From the NCBI RefSeq assembly GCF_000002515.2, contig NC_006042.1, positions 2,170,001 to 2,234,000 on the forward strand: 64,000 nucleotides of DNA, written 5' to 3'. The stretch's first letter is position 1. Each line of letters starts with the position of its first letter. This stretch comes from Kluyveromyces lactis (taxonomy: Eukaryota > Ascomycota > Saccharomycetes > Saccharomycetales > Saccharomycetaceae). Shown here piece by piece: positions 38,104 to 49,919 of this stretch. Under the pieces are notes generated by a model. It had not been told where the DNA came from. It searched no databases and saw only the letters and a list, made by a program, of their open reading frames with translations. The position numbers and the translations under genes are program-made.

Positions 38104-38464
38104 GTTAATGTGTTTTGGATATGACTATAGGAAAGAAAGGAAAAAACGCACACGCACACACAAAACAAACACGCTAAACGTTGTTCGAAACTTTCAACTA
38201 GGCAACGATCTGTAGATAATACAAGGCTACCAATGGGTCCCTAGCTTTGCTCTTACCACTTTTCATCCATAAAAGTGAATATCCTGACCCACATAGGTTT
38301 GATGATGAAATGAAAATCGAAACTGCATATCTACCTAAAAAGACACAACCTGATGAATTTGTATATAAGTTAGGAAACAGTATTTTTAGGCATGAAAAAC
38401 ATATAGAACAGAAGTAGCATCAATAGGTCTACCAGAGCTACCCAAGAGCTCCAACAAGACAACA
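38104..38464. promoter_or_regulatory. Divergent YAF9/TFC7 promoter region
   Basis: The 361-bp gap has a CA-rich stretch (about 38148-38175) on the YAF9 side. Two short upstream ORFs precede TFC7: seven codons including the stop at 38353-38373 and five at 38392-38406. They would matter only if the TFC7 mRNA begins upstream of them. No well-known factor site stands out. Confidence 0.35.
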
Positions 38465-39637
38465 ATGACATTAAAAACGATTTACATTGCAAGACATGGT
38501 TATAGATCGAATTGGCTGCCTACACCACCAGCACACCCGGCACCACCTACCGGTGTAAATAGCGATGTTCCTTTAGCTTCACATGGTGTAGACCAAGCTA
38601 AAGAACTCGCGCACTATTTGATATCTATTGATAACCAACCGCAAATGATATTTTCTTCTCCGTTATACCGTTGCTTACAGACCAGTGAACCAGCTGCAGA
38701 TCTTTTAGAACTTCTGATTTATATCGATAGAGGTTTGAGTGAATGGTACAAGCCAGATAGAGATGTGATTCCAGAGCCAGCTACTTTTGATATCTTGAAT
38801 AACTTCTTTGCAGGTAAGTTGAAAAGTGACTGGCCAAATAGCGTTATTCCTAGCCTTAAAGGTGAGACTGAAGAAGATATCTTCAAGAGATGCAGTAAAT
38901 TTTGGCCCATATTCGTTAAAGAATTGGAAAAACAGTTCCCTGAAGTTGAAACTATTCTGTTAGTAACTCATGCAGCCACTAAGATCGCATTGGGTATGAC
39001 GCTGTTGAAGTTCCATAATGTCAGAGAGTCTCTAGATGAAGATGGTACTGTGATAAGAGCTGGCAGCTGTTCTTTGGACAAATACGAACTTTTAGACGAT
39101 GACGTAGATGAAGATGAAAACGGCGATGAGTCTGTATTACCCTTCGAACAAAGACAATGGAAATTAACAATGAACGGTAACACGGAGTTTTTAAGCGCAG
39201 GAGAAGAAATGCACTGGGATTTCAAATCTGGATTCGAAGCCGGGTCTGACGAAGATATCAAAGCTAGGCGAAAGAAACAATTGGAGGAACGCGGGACTAC
39301 AGCTAACAGTGAAAAGGTAACTGATACAAATTCAAGTGAAGAATATGAACACGTCTACGTTAGCCTTGATGTTGATAATCGTAATTATCGTGAACGGAAT
39401 ACGGTACAAAATCAAGCTACATTACAGCACTCCGGTTTAGAGACTGATAAACCTTTGATAAAAATTGGTGATAACGTTTACGAGGGTACTTGGAAGAAAT
39501 CTCTTGGTACCGAGTTAGCATTTGCTAAAGAGTTAGGCAATGTTGGGTCCAAAGAGAGTGAGCAAGACGCAGGTAACCCTGAGCGCGTTTACAGAGTCAC
39601 AGATAGTATAGATCTTAACCCAATTCAACCTATGTAA
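38465..39637 (+). CDS. TFC7: TFIIIC subunit tau55 with histidine-phosphatase fold
   Basis: The 390-residue protein joins an N-terminal histidine phosphatase/phosphoglycerate-mutase-like domain ([11 protein letters not shown] at residues 7-17, [13 protein letters not shown] near 64, [10 protein letters not shown] near 170) to an acidic, less conserved C-terminal part ([12 protein letters not shown], then [18 protein letters not shown]). This layout is that of S. cerevisiae Tfc7 (YOR110W, 435 residues), a tau-A subunit of the RNA polymerase III factor TFIIIC. The WGD sister YNL108C keeps only the phosphatase-like domain. The RHG motif is intact, so residual phosphatase activity is possible. The neighbours YAF9 and the Maf gene fit the ancestral order. 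Confidence 0.93.
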   Translation: MTLKTIYIARHGYRSNWLPTPPAHPAPPTGVNSDVPLASHGVDQAKELAHYLISIDNQPQMIFSSPLYRCLQTSEPAADLLELLIYIDRGLSEWYKPDRDVIPEPATFDILNNFFAGKLKSDWPNSVIPSLKGETEEDIFKRCSKFWPIFVKELEKQFPEVETILLVTHAATKIALGMTLLKFHNVRESLDEDGTVIRAGSCSLDKYELLDDDVDEDENGDESVLPFEQRQWKLTMNGNTEFLSAGEEMHWDFKSGFEAGSDEDIKARRKKQLEERGTTANSEKVTDTNSSEEYEHVYVSLDVDNRNYRERNTVQNQATLQHSGLETDKPLIKIGDNVYEGTWKKSLGTELAFAKELGNVGSKESEQDAGNPERVYRVTDSIDLNPIQPM

Positions 39638-39640
39638 GAT

Positions 39641-39680
39641 ATTTATATATATATATATATATATATGTGTGTATATATAT
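39641..39680. repeat. AT dinucleotide repeat
   Basis: An uninterrupted run of TA units, with a short GTGTGT insertion and a second TA run, lies just after the TFC7 stop. It probably acts as part of the polyadenylation region, since TATATA is the yeast efficiency element. It is a likely length polymorphism. Confidence 0.7.
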
Positions 39681-39789
39681 CAATTATCCGGTAATAGTGA
39701 ATATTTTTTTTTGGGTTGATCACAACCAGCATAGAGTATCGAAAGGAAGAACAAGAGCAGTAGGATAGGCACCACCACTACAACGAAAT

Positions 39790-40431
39790 ATGAATCCACT
39801 GTCACAAAAATTGACTGATAAGTATGAAATCATTCTGGCATCATCTTCTCCACGAAGATTTGAGATTTTAACGGAACAAATGGGATTTGACAACATAAAA
39901 GTCATGAAACCCAGCTTCGAGGAAGATCTTGATAAATCCTTGTATGTCAAAAGGCCAAGCGATTACGTCCAAGACACATGTAAGGAGAAGGCAAAGAGCA
40001 TACTCCAAGAATTGACTCCAGGAAGTAAATCGAAATTGGTATTATGTGCCGATACAATTGTAGTAGACCACACCGATGAGATCTACGAGAAACCTGTAGA
40101 GAAAGAAATCCAACTACGAAACCTGCTCAGATTCACTCAATCCGGGAAACCGATGAGGGTCATTACCGCTGTTACTATTATCATATACAACACACCACAA
40201 GAATACAGCTTTGATTCCTTTTATGAACAGACGGAGGTATACTTCGACAGTAATATCCCAAGGTCGATAGTTGAGATGTACGTGGAAAGCGGTGACGGCT
40301 TACAAGTTGCGGGTGGTTTCAAAGTGCAAGGTTTCAGTGGCTGTCTTATTAAGAAGGTCAACGGTGATTACTACAACGTGGTCGGTCTCCCATTAAATGG
40401 TACATGGAAACGCCTATGCACTTTGATATAA
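39790..40431 (+). CDS. Maf-family nucleotide pyrophosphatase (YOR111W ortholog)
   Basis: The 213-residue protein shows the Maf/HAM1-like signature ASSSPRRFEIL at about residue 17, ADTIVVD near 93, KPVEKEIQLRNL and GKPMRVITAV, and a C-terminal GDYYNVVGLPL typical of Maf. Members hydrolyse modified or canonical nucleoside triphosphates to monophosphates (house-cleaning enzymes). The S. cerevisiae ortholog YOR111W is little studied; it follows TFC7 there as here. It is probably cytosolic, with no targeting signal. Catalytic Asp and Lys residues of the family appear intact. Confidence 0.9.
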   Translation: MNPLSQKLTDKYEIILASSSPRRFEILTEQMGFDNIKVMKPSFEEDLDKSLYVKRPSDYVQDTCKEKAKSILQELTPGSKSKLVLCADTIVVDHTDEIYEKPVEKEIQLRNLLRFTQSGKPMRVITAVTIIIYNTPQEYSFDSFYEQTEVYFDSNIPRSIVEMYVESGDGLQVAGGFKVQGFSGCLIKKVNGDYYNVVGLPLNGTWKRLCTLI

Positions 40432-40754
40432 ACTATCAAATCACGTGATGAAAATGGCCATGGCAACAATATTACCCGAACTAAGAATGAATCTTAAAGG
40501 AAAAAGAAACTAACAATGAGTGCCGGGTAACATAATTTCCTGCAATATGCGAAAATTTGATAATGAAAGCTCATCGCATCGCATTGATCTATCAGTATAT
40601 ACCTATGTACCATTGGAATAAAGAGTTGAGTAACTTTGAAGGAGTGAGCACATCGTCACTTTGTGGGAATAGTCTACACATCAGCTATAGATATATACCG
40701 AAACATTGCATATCGTTGATTACAAAGTTCGATAAGAATAAAGAGACAGTTACA
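40432..40754. promoter_or_regulatory. NOP15 promoter: Reb1 pair, E-box, PAC
   Basis: TCACGTGAT is at 40441-40449. Reb1 sites occur in both orientations, TTACCCG at 40472-40478 and CCGGGTAA at 40523-40530. A perfect PAC element in reverse, GCTCATCGC, is at 40569-40577, preceded by an RRPE-like GAAAATTT at 40551-40558. This is a classic ribosome-biogenesis promoter and supports starting NOP15 at 40755, not at the upstream in-frame ATG at 40563, which lies inside the motif cluster. Confidence 0.65.
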
Positions 40755-41501
40755 ATGGTAAAAAGTTTGAAGTCTAATCCTACAAGACAAGCCAAGAAGG
40801 ACCAACCAAAGGCTTCTAAGAAGCAAGTTAAGGAGACAAAGGCTTTAGAGAGTGAAGATCTAGAAGCTGTCTCCGAAAGCGACGAATCTGACATTGAAGG
40901 GTTCCAAAGCGCTAGCGAAAATGAGGCTAGTAGTGATGCTGGGTCTAGTGAAGAGGAAGAAGAGGAAGAAGAACAAGATGAAGAAGAAGGTGAACTTGGT
41001 GAAATTGAATTGAAACAAGGTAGCCATACTATCAAGAAGCTAGATCCAAAGAAGCAAAGTGAAAATGACAAAGCCAAGGCTAAGGAAGATAAGTCTTCTG
41101 ATTTATCAGGAATCTTGTACATCTCTAGACTACCCCAAGGGTTCAAAGAACGTGAGCTATCCAAATACTTCTCCCAGTTTGGTGATTTGAAACAAGTTAG
41201 ACTAGCAAGAAATAAGAAGACCGGAAATTCAAGACATTACGCTTTCTTAGAGTATATTAACAAGGATGATGCTGTTGTTGCACAAGAAAGTATGAACAAC
41301 TATTTGCTTATGGGCCATCTGCTCAAGGTCAAAGTCTTGCCTAATGGAAGCTCGATTGATAAGCTATTCAGGTACAAGAAGAAACCATTTGTGACTAGTA
41401 AAGTTACAAAATCTTCCGCTCAATTAAAGAAAACTGCTGATGAAAAGCATGAAGAAAGAATTGCCAAACTAAAGGATGCTGGTATTGACTTTAAATGGTA
41501 A
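40755..41501 (+). CDS. NOP15: Ribosome biogenesis RRM protein Nop15
   Basis: From the ATG at 40755 (MVKSLKSNPTRQAKK) the protein has 248 residues (S. cerevisiae: 220). A basic Lys-rich start is followed by a long Glu/Ser/Asp acidic tract (SSEEEEEEEEQDEEEGE) and a single RRM at about residues 118-196, with RNP2 GILYISRLP and RNP1 RHYAFLEYI. The C-terminus is basic. Nop15 binds the 3' end of pre-rRNA near ITS2 and is needed for 60S subunit maturation in the nucleolus. The open frame reaches further upstream, but the PAC element there argues that region is promoter. NOP15 then CYB5 matches YNL110C-YNL111C. Confidence 0.93.
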   Translation: MVKSLKSNPTRQAKKDQPKASKKQVKETKALESEDLEAVSESDESDIEGFQSASENEASSDAGSSEEEEEEEEQDEEEGELGEIELKQGSHTIKKLDPKKQSENDKAKAKEDKSSDLSGILYISRLPQGFKERELSKYFSQFGDLKQVRLARNKKTGNSRHYAFLEYINKDDAVVAQESMNNYLLMGHLLKVKVLPNGSSIDKLFRYKKKPFVTSKVTKSSAQLKKTADEKHEERIAKLKDAGIDFKW

Positions 41502-42222
41502 GCTTCATTGTCCTATCCTCCTTCTCCTCAGCACGCCATGCACATGTATCTCTACAGTTCAGCACTACAAATACTTTTGTACTTACACATCATGCATGTA
41601 TCGTTTTTGTAAACTAGACACTAAATTCTAATAAAATAAATCTTAGCATAGGGACATGCAGCTACCGTAATATTCCATCAATACCTACCTAAACTACAGA
41701 GATTTATGTTATGTGCGATATTCACTCCTTAAAACTGATGAAATCTGCCTACCAGTTTGAAGCAGAGTCGGATGATCGCATAGTTGATTCTCAATAAGGC
41801 GACAAGCACAATCCAAGGGCAGCCCGTACATTTGCGTAGTTAAGGGCTGAGAGAGCTCTGTGACCCCCCGTTTTCAAGGCGCTTTTGTTTACTGTGTATG
41901 CATGTATCTCACGGCTGTATCGGACAATTTGTCCATAGAAAGCTCGTTTGTTGGAACTTTTTTTCACCAACAAACGAAGTCTTCTCGAATACGAAAGTTT
42001 GAAATTTGAATCGATAAACCGATCCATTCTCTGGTAGGAAAGACAGAATATATATATATATATATATATTCTGTCTTTCTATATTCTATAGTTATCCGTC
42101 ATCTGTCTATCATAGTTTCTGTCTGCTACCGTACAGGTTAATCGATCTTTAAGAAATAAATCTCATATCATAAGGAGAAATACACACTTGAAGAGCACAC
42201 GGGCTTACACACATATTTTAAG
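41502..42222. promoter_or_regulatory. NOP15-CYB5 intergenic region rich in inverted repeats
   Basis: The 721-bp gap has no protein gene but five inverted repeats within about 260 bp: CAGCCC/GGGCTG (41820-41825 and 41844-41849), AGAGCTCT (41852-41859), GGACAATTTGTCC (41922-41934), TCGTTTGTTGG/CCAACAAACGA (41944-41954 and 41967-41977), and a perfect 42-bp palindrome at 42038-42079 with a TA core. It should contain the NOP15 3' end and the CYB5 promoter; it may also encode a structured RNA, which I could not match to a known family. Confidence 0.45.
42038..42079. repeat. Perfect 42-bp palindrome with TA core
   Basis: GAAAGACAGAA (42038-42048) is followed by 20 bases of alternating TA and then its exact complement TTCTGTCTTTC (42069-42079). 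It lies 143 bp before the CYB5 ATG. It could form a cruciform in DNA or a hairpin in RNA. Confidence 0.9.
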
Positions 42223-42594
42223 ATGGCTAAACTTTTAACGTATAAAGAGGTTTCTGAACACAAAACTGTCGATGACTTGTGGATGATTATCGACGGGAAA
42301 GTATATGACTGTACCAAGTTTGTAGATGAACATCCAGGTGGGGATGAGATCTTAGTCGATCTTGGTGGGCAGGATGCCACTGGTCCATTCGAAGACATCG
42401 GTCACTCTGACGATGCCATCAAATTATTGGAACCAATGTACGTTGGTGATATCGATATCACATCTGAGCCAGTTCTTACCCAGACTACAGATATGTCTTC
42501 TGCTGCTACTACGGGAGGAGAAGGTAATGGGTTAATGATCATCGCATTGATTGCTGTGTTTTTGGCCATTGCATACTACTACTTCAACCAATGA
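42223..42594 (+). CDS. CYB5: Cytochrome b5, ER tail-anchored
   Basis: The 123-residue protein (S. cerevisiae: 120) has the cytochrome b5 haem-binding domain at about residues 4-80 with EHPGGDEIL holding one axial histidine and DIGHSDDA the other. A Ser/Thr linker follows, then one C-terminal hydrophobic segment (LMIIALIAVFLAIAYYYF), which makes it a tail-anchored ER membrane protein. It passes electrons to sterol and sphingolipid desaturases and hydroxylases. The ATG at 42223 is the first after an A-rich leader. It follows NOP15 as in the chr XIV order. Confidence 0.97.
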   Translation: MAKLLTYKEVSEHKTVDDLWMIIDGKVYDCTKFVDEHPGGDEILVDLGGQDATGPFEDIGHSDDAIKLLEPMYVGDIDITSEPVLTQTTDMSSAATTGGEGNGLMIIALIAVFLAIAYYYFNQ

Positions 42595-43136
42595 TGCTGG
42601 CAATTTCATGCAGCTCACCAGACCACTTCCTGTACTTTATTTATTCAACAATATGGAAATTGTTATCGAGATAGATATATTTGTTTTGTCTTTATTGGTT
42701 TACATCGTTCCACATCATATCGAGGAGACTATTTGTAAAGCTATGTATATTACTACCGATACCTGCGTGTGTGAATATCCAATCAGTTCACATCCAGGGG
42801 CCTTAATAACCTCAAGAACGTAGGAAAAACAAAGGCATTATTTAATTTAAATTCAATTCACATATATTTATTTATCTTGAGACATCTTTCCAAAAACGAT
42901 GCCTATCACATCGCCAGATATTTTTCATTTTTCGTTTCAACTTTTCAACGCTTCAAGTTTAAGTGTGTCAACAATGAGAAGATCAAGGTTTTTATATACG
43001 TACCAAAACAAGTGTTTGGCATCAAACAGCTGAGAAAATTCAACATTGATATCTCTGTTGTTTCTAGCTCGCTGAATTGGAAGTAGTAGGGCTTTGCTAA
43101 GTGCGCTCTAAAGGGTTTTTGTGCGTACAAGTAAAT
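42595..43136. other. Intergenic region, CYB5 / CEX1
   Basis: This 542-bp AT-rich gap lies between two plus-strand genes, with TTTATTTAATTTAAATTC near 42838-42855. It should contain the CYB5 3' end and CEX1 promoter. I see no gene and no strong factor site. Confidence 0.35.
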
Positions 43137-45302
43137 ATGGATTACATTTTCAAATCGATATCTAACTTTCAATTGCCTTTTACTACCGATGGTGTATCTG
43201 TTGTGAATATGCCATTTGGTACGCTGGAAAGTGGAACCAGGAAATCAGATTCATTACCTGTTACCATTCATACGTATAAAACTGACCAAGTACCAGCTGT
43301 TTTTTTAAAGAACCATGTTTTGAAATGTAAGATCCTTAAGCTTCCGGGTCTAGCGAAAGTATTAGATGTCATTGAACCATCCACAGATAAAGTCTACATC
43401 ATCACCGAAAGAATTACTGCTCTTAACTCATTGGATTATTTTAACTTCAATGAAAATGCTTTGAAACTTGGTATCTATGAAATAGCACTGACGTTGAACG
43501 TTTTACATCAACAAGGCAAGTCACTTTTCGGTGCATTGTGTTTAGGTAATGTCTATGTCAACAGTAAAGGTGAATGGGTATTATATGCATTGGAGCTATC
43601 GACCAGCTTGAACGATACAAACCATTTCACGTCCAATATCCAGACCTATAACGATGTTGTGAGGGGCTATGACGATTGGCAGTTGGGAAATGGGTCAGCT
43701 TCAAACATTGACTCCATACAACTGGCGAACTTTTTCAATAAACTTTTAACAAATAGAATATCTTCCAGCTGGAAGCCAGTCATATCACAGCTTGCAAAGG
43801 GTCAACCAGGTGCTATTGGTAAGCTTATCAGCAAAATGCAGACTGATGCAGAAAATCCTTTGATATCCATATACGATAACCTAAAGGAGATTCATATTAA
43901 GGACTCAGCAGATAAAGTTATGATACTTTCCAATATCCAACAAAAAATTACTGCCGATGATGCATCCTTTCAAAATTGCACACCAGGGTTCTTGGAGTAT
44001 TTATTGCTACCGGAGTTAATTCAATGTCTACAATTACTTGCTGCCACAAATCAACCGATATCAAGTCAAGTGCCCTTTCTCGGCACTATATTCCACCTAA
44101 CATGTTCTGATAGTCCCATTATAGCCAATGAAGACGTTTTCCAAAACCAGATCAAACCGTTAATTTTTCAATCTTTCAATGTAGCCGACAGACAGGTTAG
44201 GTTCTTGCTGTTGTTGCACTTTCCGAAATTCATGCAGAAACTATCAGCTTCTGAGGTTGCTGACAAAATATTCCCAACATTTATTCAAGGTCTATCAGAT
44301 ACAGATCAAGTTATAAGGTTGCAAACTTTGAAAAACGTTTCACACCTCATTGGAAAAATTACTGAACGTCAACTCAATAACGATCTTTTACGTGTATTAG
44401 CTAAAACACAAGTGGATAAAGATATCGGGATTAGAACATTAACCATATTGATTATTACGAAAATTGCTCATAAACTCAACAAATCAAATAATAGATCAAC
44501 AATTCTGGCCACAGCATTCACGAAATCTTTGAAAGATCCAGAATTGAAGCCGAGATTGGCTACCCTTTATGGACTTGAAATAACTCTAGATCTGTTTGAT
44601 GCTGAAACTATCGCTCAGAGAATTTTGACAGTAATCGGCCCTGGCTTGCTAGATCGGAACAAACAAGTCCGCACAACTGCTAAAAAGGTTTTCCAGATGT
44701 ACTGGGATAAGTTGGAGGAAGAATCTGCTTCAGTAGTTGAAGAGGATAATTCAACGTTCATTCACACAGAAGAATTCGAAAAAATGATGAATGATGAGGA
44801 AGACGGAAAACTGATTAATGGATTTATACAGAGTGTGAAATTAAGCACTCCGACTCCTACTTCAACCCCTATTATTCTCACTGAAGAAACTGTTGAGGTT
44901 GATCCGTGGAACTCAGCATTTGATGACGAAGAGTTCGACGACAGCTGGAATGTTGACGAACCTCAAAGCCGTACTACAAAGACTGATACTGAAGTGAAAT
45001 CATTTGGCTTTAAAGTCCCGGTGAGTAAATCTTGGAATGACGATCTTAACGAAGAGAGCATTGAAAGTGAAACTGCCAGGAAACCGTTGACATCTAGAAG
45101 GAAACCACTACCGCGCCAAAACAAGCCTTCAATCTTAGGAAAAGCAAGTGCAAAACCATCAATCCTAACCAGAAATAAATCATCATCTCCTATTGTAACT
45201 TCCAGCAAAAACATCAAAAGCGCAACCAATATTCCATCTAAAATGTCAAATCTTGTCCTCGATGATGACGATACAGAGGACGGTTGGGGTGATGATTGGT
45301 AG
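43137..45302 (+). CDS. CEX1: SCY1-like pseudokinase, tRNA export cofactor Cex1
   Basis: From the ATG at 43137 (MDYIFKSISNFQLP) the protein has 721 residues (S. cerevisiae Cex1: 761). The N-terminal 270 residues form a degenerate kinase domain; the usual HRD and DFG motifs are not evident, as expected of the SCY1 family. HEAT-type repeats follow (FPTFIQGLSDTDQVIRLQTLKNVSHLIGK and similar, about 390-550). The tail is acidic with repeated Trp (DPWNSAFDDEEFDDSWNVD) and ends EDGWGDDW, a SCY1-like C-terminus that can bind coatomer. Cex1 takes part in tRNA export at the cytoplasmic side of the pore and associates with COPI vesicles. It corresponds to YOR112W. Confidence 0.94.
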   Translation: MDYIFKSISNFQLPFTTDGVSVVNMPFGTLESGTRKSDSLPVTIHTYKTDQVPAVFLKNHVLKCKILKLPGLAKVLDVIEPSTDKVYIITERITALNSLDYFNFNENALKLGIYEIALTLNVLHQQGKSLFGALCLGNVYVNSKGEWVLYALELSTSLNDTNHFTSNIQTYNDVVRGYDDWQLGNGSASNIDSIQLANFFNKLLTNRISSSWKPVISQLAKGQPGAIGKLISKMQTDAENPLISIYDNLKEIHIKDSADKVMILSNIQQKITADDASFQNCTPGFLEYLLLPELIQCLQLLAATNQPISSQVPFLGTIFHLTCSDSPIIANEDVFQNQIKPLIFQSFNVADRQVRFLLLLHFPKFMQKLSASEVADKIFPTFIQGLSDTDQVIRLQTLKNVSHLIGKITERQLNNDLLRVLAKTQVDKDIGIRTLTILIITKIAHKLNKSNNRSTILATAFTKSLKDPELKPRLATLYGLEITLDLFDAETIAQRILTVIGPGLLDRNKQVRTTAKKVFQMYWDKLEEESASVVEEDNSTFIHTEEFEKMMNDEEDGKLINGFIQSVKLSTPTPTSTPIILTEETVEVDPWNSAFDDEEFDDSWNVDEPQSRTTKTDTEVKSFGFKVPVSKSWNDDLNEESIESETARKPLTSRRKPLPRQNKPSILGKASAKPSILTRNKSSSPIVTSSKNIKSATNIPSKMSNLVLDDDDTEDGWGDDW

Positions 45303-45453
45303 GCAGACTCTATTAATTCTTAAGTTTATCAATTAGACAATAGTAATGTACATAAATATATAGAATAATATTGTTATAATCAGCAACCAGCAACCAGCAG
45401 ATAGCAAATATATAATGTTTTTTAAAGAACAAATCGCAAAGACGTTATACAAA

Positions 45454-48554
<3,101 letters not shown>

Positions 48555-48938
48555 CTACATTTCCCTGATTCTTTGCGTGAATCTGTCCTCTACAGCATCA
48601 CACATGTCCATTAGATCTCCAAGACCCTTGTGCAAAGCCTCTACAGCAGTAATTTTGCCGTATGTTTGAATTCTAATGTGCAAAAAGTTTTCTGAAGGAT
48701 GAGGAATAGAGTAACCACAGAATTCTACCTCCGGGTTTTTCATGATCATATAACGAAGCGTGTTACCAAGGGTATGATCTTCATCTGTTATTCTGAAAGA
48801 AGCACTAGTACCATCTTCGGAAGTAGCTTCTGTGAGAAGTTTGATCTTTTCACTGTCCACTTCTTCCTCCACTTGATCAACTTGATCATTTTGTTCAGCT
48901 GCTAGCATATCAACATCTTGCTTTTCCACTTCAGCCAT
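48555..48938 (-). CDS. RPC19: RNA polymerase I and III shared subunit AC19
   Basis: The 127-residue protein (S. cerevisiae: 142) has an acidic N-terminal 30 residues followed by the RpoA/Rpb11-like fold: ATSEDGTSASFRITDEDHTLGNTLRYMIMKNPEVEFCGYSIPHPSE, the alpha-motif family signature, then a C-terminal helix (EALHKGLGDLMDMCDAVEDRF). AC19 pairs with AC40 as the assembly platform of both polymerases in the nucleus. DBP2 then RPC19 equals YNL112W-YNL113W. Divergent from AZF1 over 981 bp. Confidence 0.97.
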   Translation of the reverse strand: MAEVEKQDVDMLAAEQNDQVDQVEEEVDSEKIKLLTEATSEDGTSASFRITDEDHTLGNTLRYMIMKNPEVEFCGYSIPHPSENFLHIRIQTYGKITAVEALHKGLGDLMDMCDAVEDRFTQRIREM

Positions 48939-49919
48939 ATTTCCGAGAGCGCTTATGAATGGTCACTTAGGTGGTTTGTGCGTACTTCTTTCAAACAGTC
49001 AATAAGACGAGATGACCTACTCTGTTAAGCTGAACAATTTGTCAATATTGATTATGGTTTTTTCGATAGAGAGAAGAGGGAAAACCAAATCATGCTAAAG
49101 GAAAAAACAAAAAGCTTACCCGGTCTTGACCGGGTAACTGAAAGAAGCAAGTTGATGCGAAATACCAGATCACGTGTCACACACTTCATCAGTTACCGCG
49201 CAATGCACAGGTGTTGCTCATAGCCACGCTCAGGGTACCACACCATAGTATATAAACAACGGATCCCGAACAAAAAGCAAAGTAAACTAAAAGAAATGAG
49301 AAAATGCGACCAAAGCGAGACATACCCAAAGTCCCTTGGCAAAAATCATCAGGGGAGGCCGTTACAGAATTAGCATAACAATCCGGGTCAAGTATCAAAT
49401 ATCATTCACAAATCATAAAACAAGGACAGTCCGTATACCTAACCAGTTATCAGCTAAAGTTTCCATCATCACGTATAGTGCTGTTTCCAATCTGTTGAAC
49501 TAATATCATCATTCCACGGAAAACCCCTTACAAAACACCGTACAGACACGACAGGATCAATCAGTTTTCCTTCTCCCTTCATTCATCATTGCATTTTTCA
49601 AAAAAAATACCTATAAGAAGGAAGGTATAAAAAAAAGTTTTTTCTTTTTTTTTCAATCTTGGTTTTCTCATCGTTACATTATCATTTTGGACCAAAGCCC
49701 AAAAAATAGTTGTTACTTTTGATATCAGTTTGTTGTTATTGGGGCAATCAAAATAACGATATTGAATTTCGGTATTGGTACTGGTATTATTGACCATTAA
49801 CGTTTAATATTTCACAATTTACCCTTGAGATTTGGTGATAGGAGATCTGAGTGTTGCATCTCCGTTTTAGTAATAGGTTTCCCGTGAGATTTTCCTTTTA
49901 AAGCAACACGCGTTACACG
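48939..49919. promoter_or_regulatory. Divergent RPC19/AZF1 promoter region with twin Reb1 sites
   Basis: TTACCCGGTC (49116-49125) and GACCGGGTAA (49128-49137) form a 10-bp inverted repeat around two T bases, that is two head-to-head Reb1 sites about 180 bp from the RPC19 ATG. CACGTG is at 49172-49177. A pyrimidine-rich stretch with long T runs (about 49627-49657) precedes AZF1, probably its leader. No convincing gene is present. Confidence 0.6.

Noticed and set aside
40557-40754. Longer N-terminus for NOP15 from an upstream ATG
   Set aside because: The added part covers the PAC element and is not protein-like for this family; the MVKSLK start fits better.
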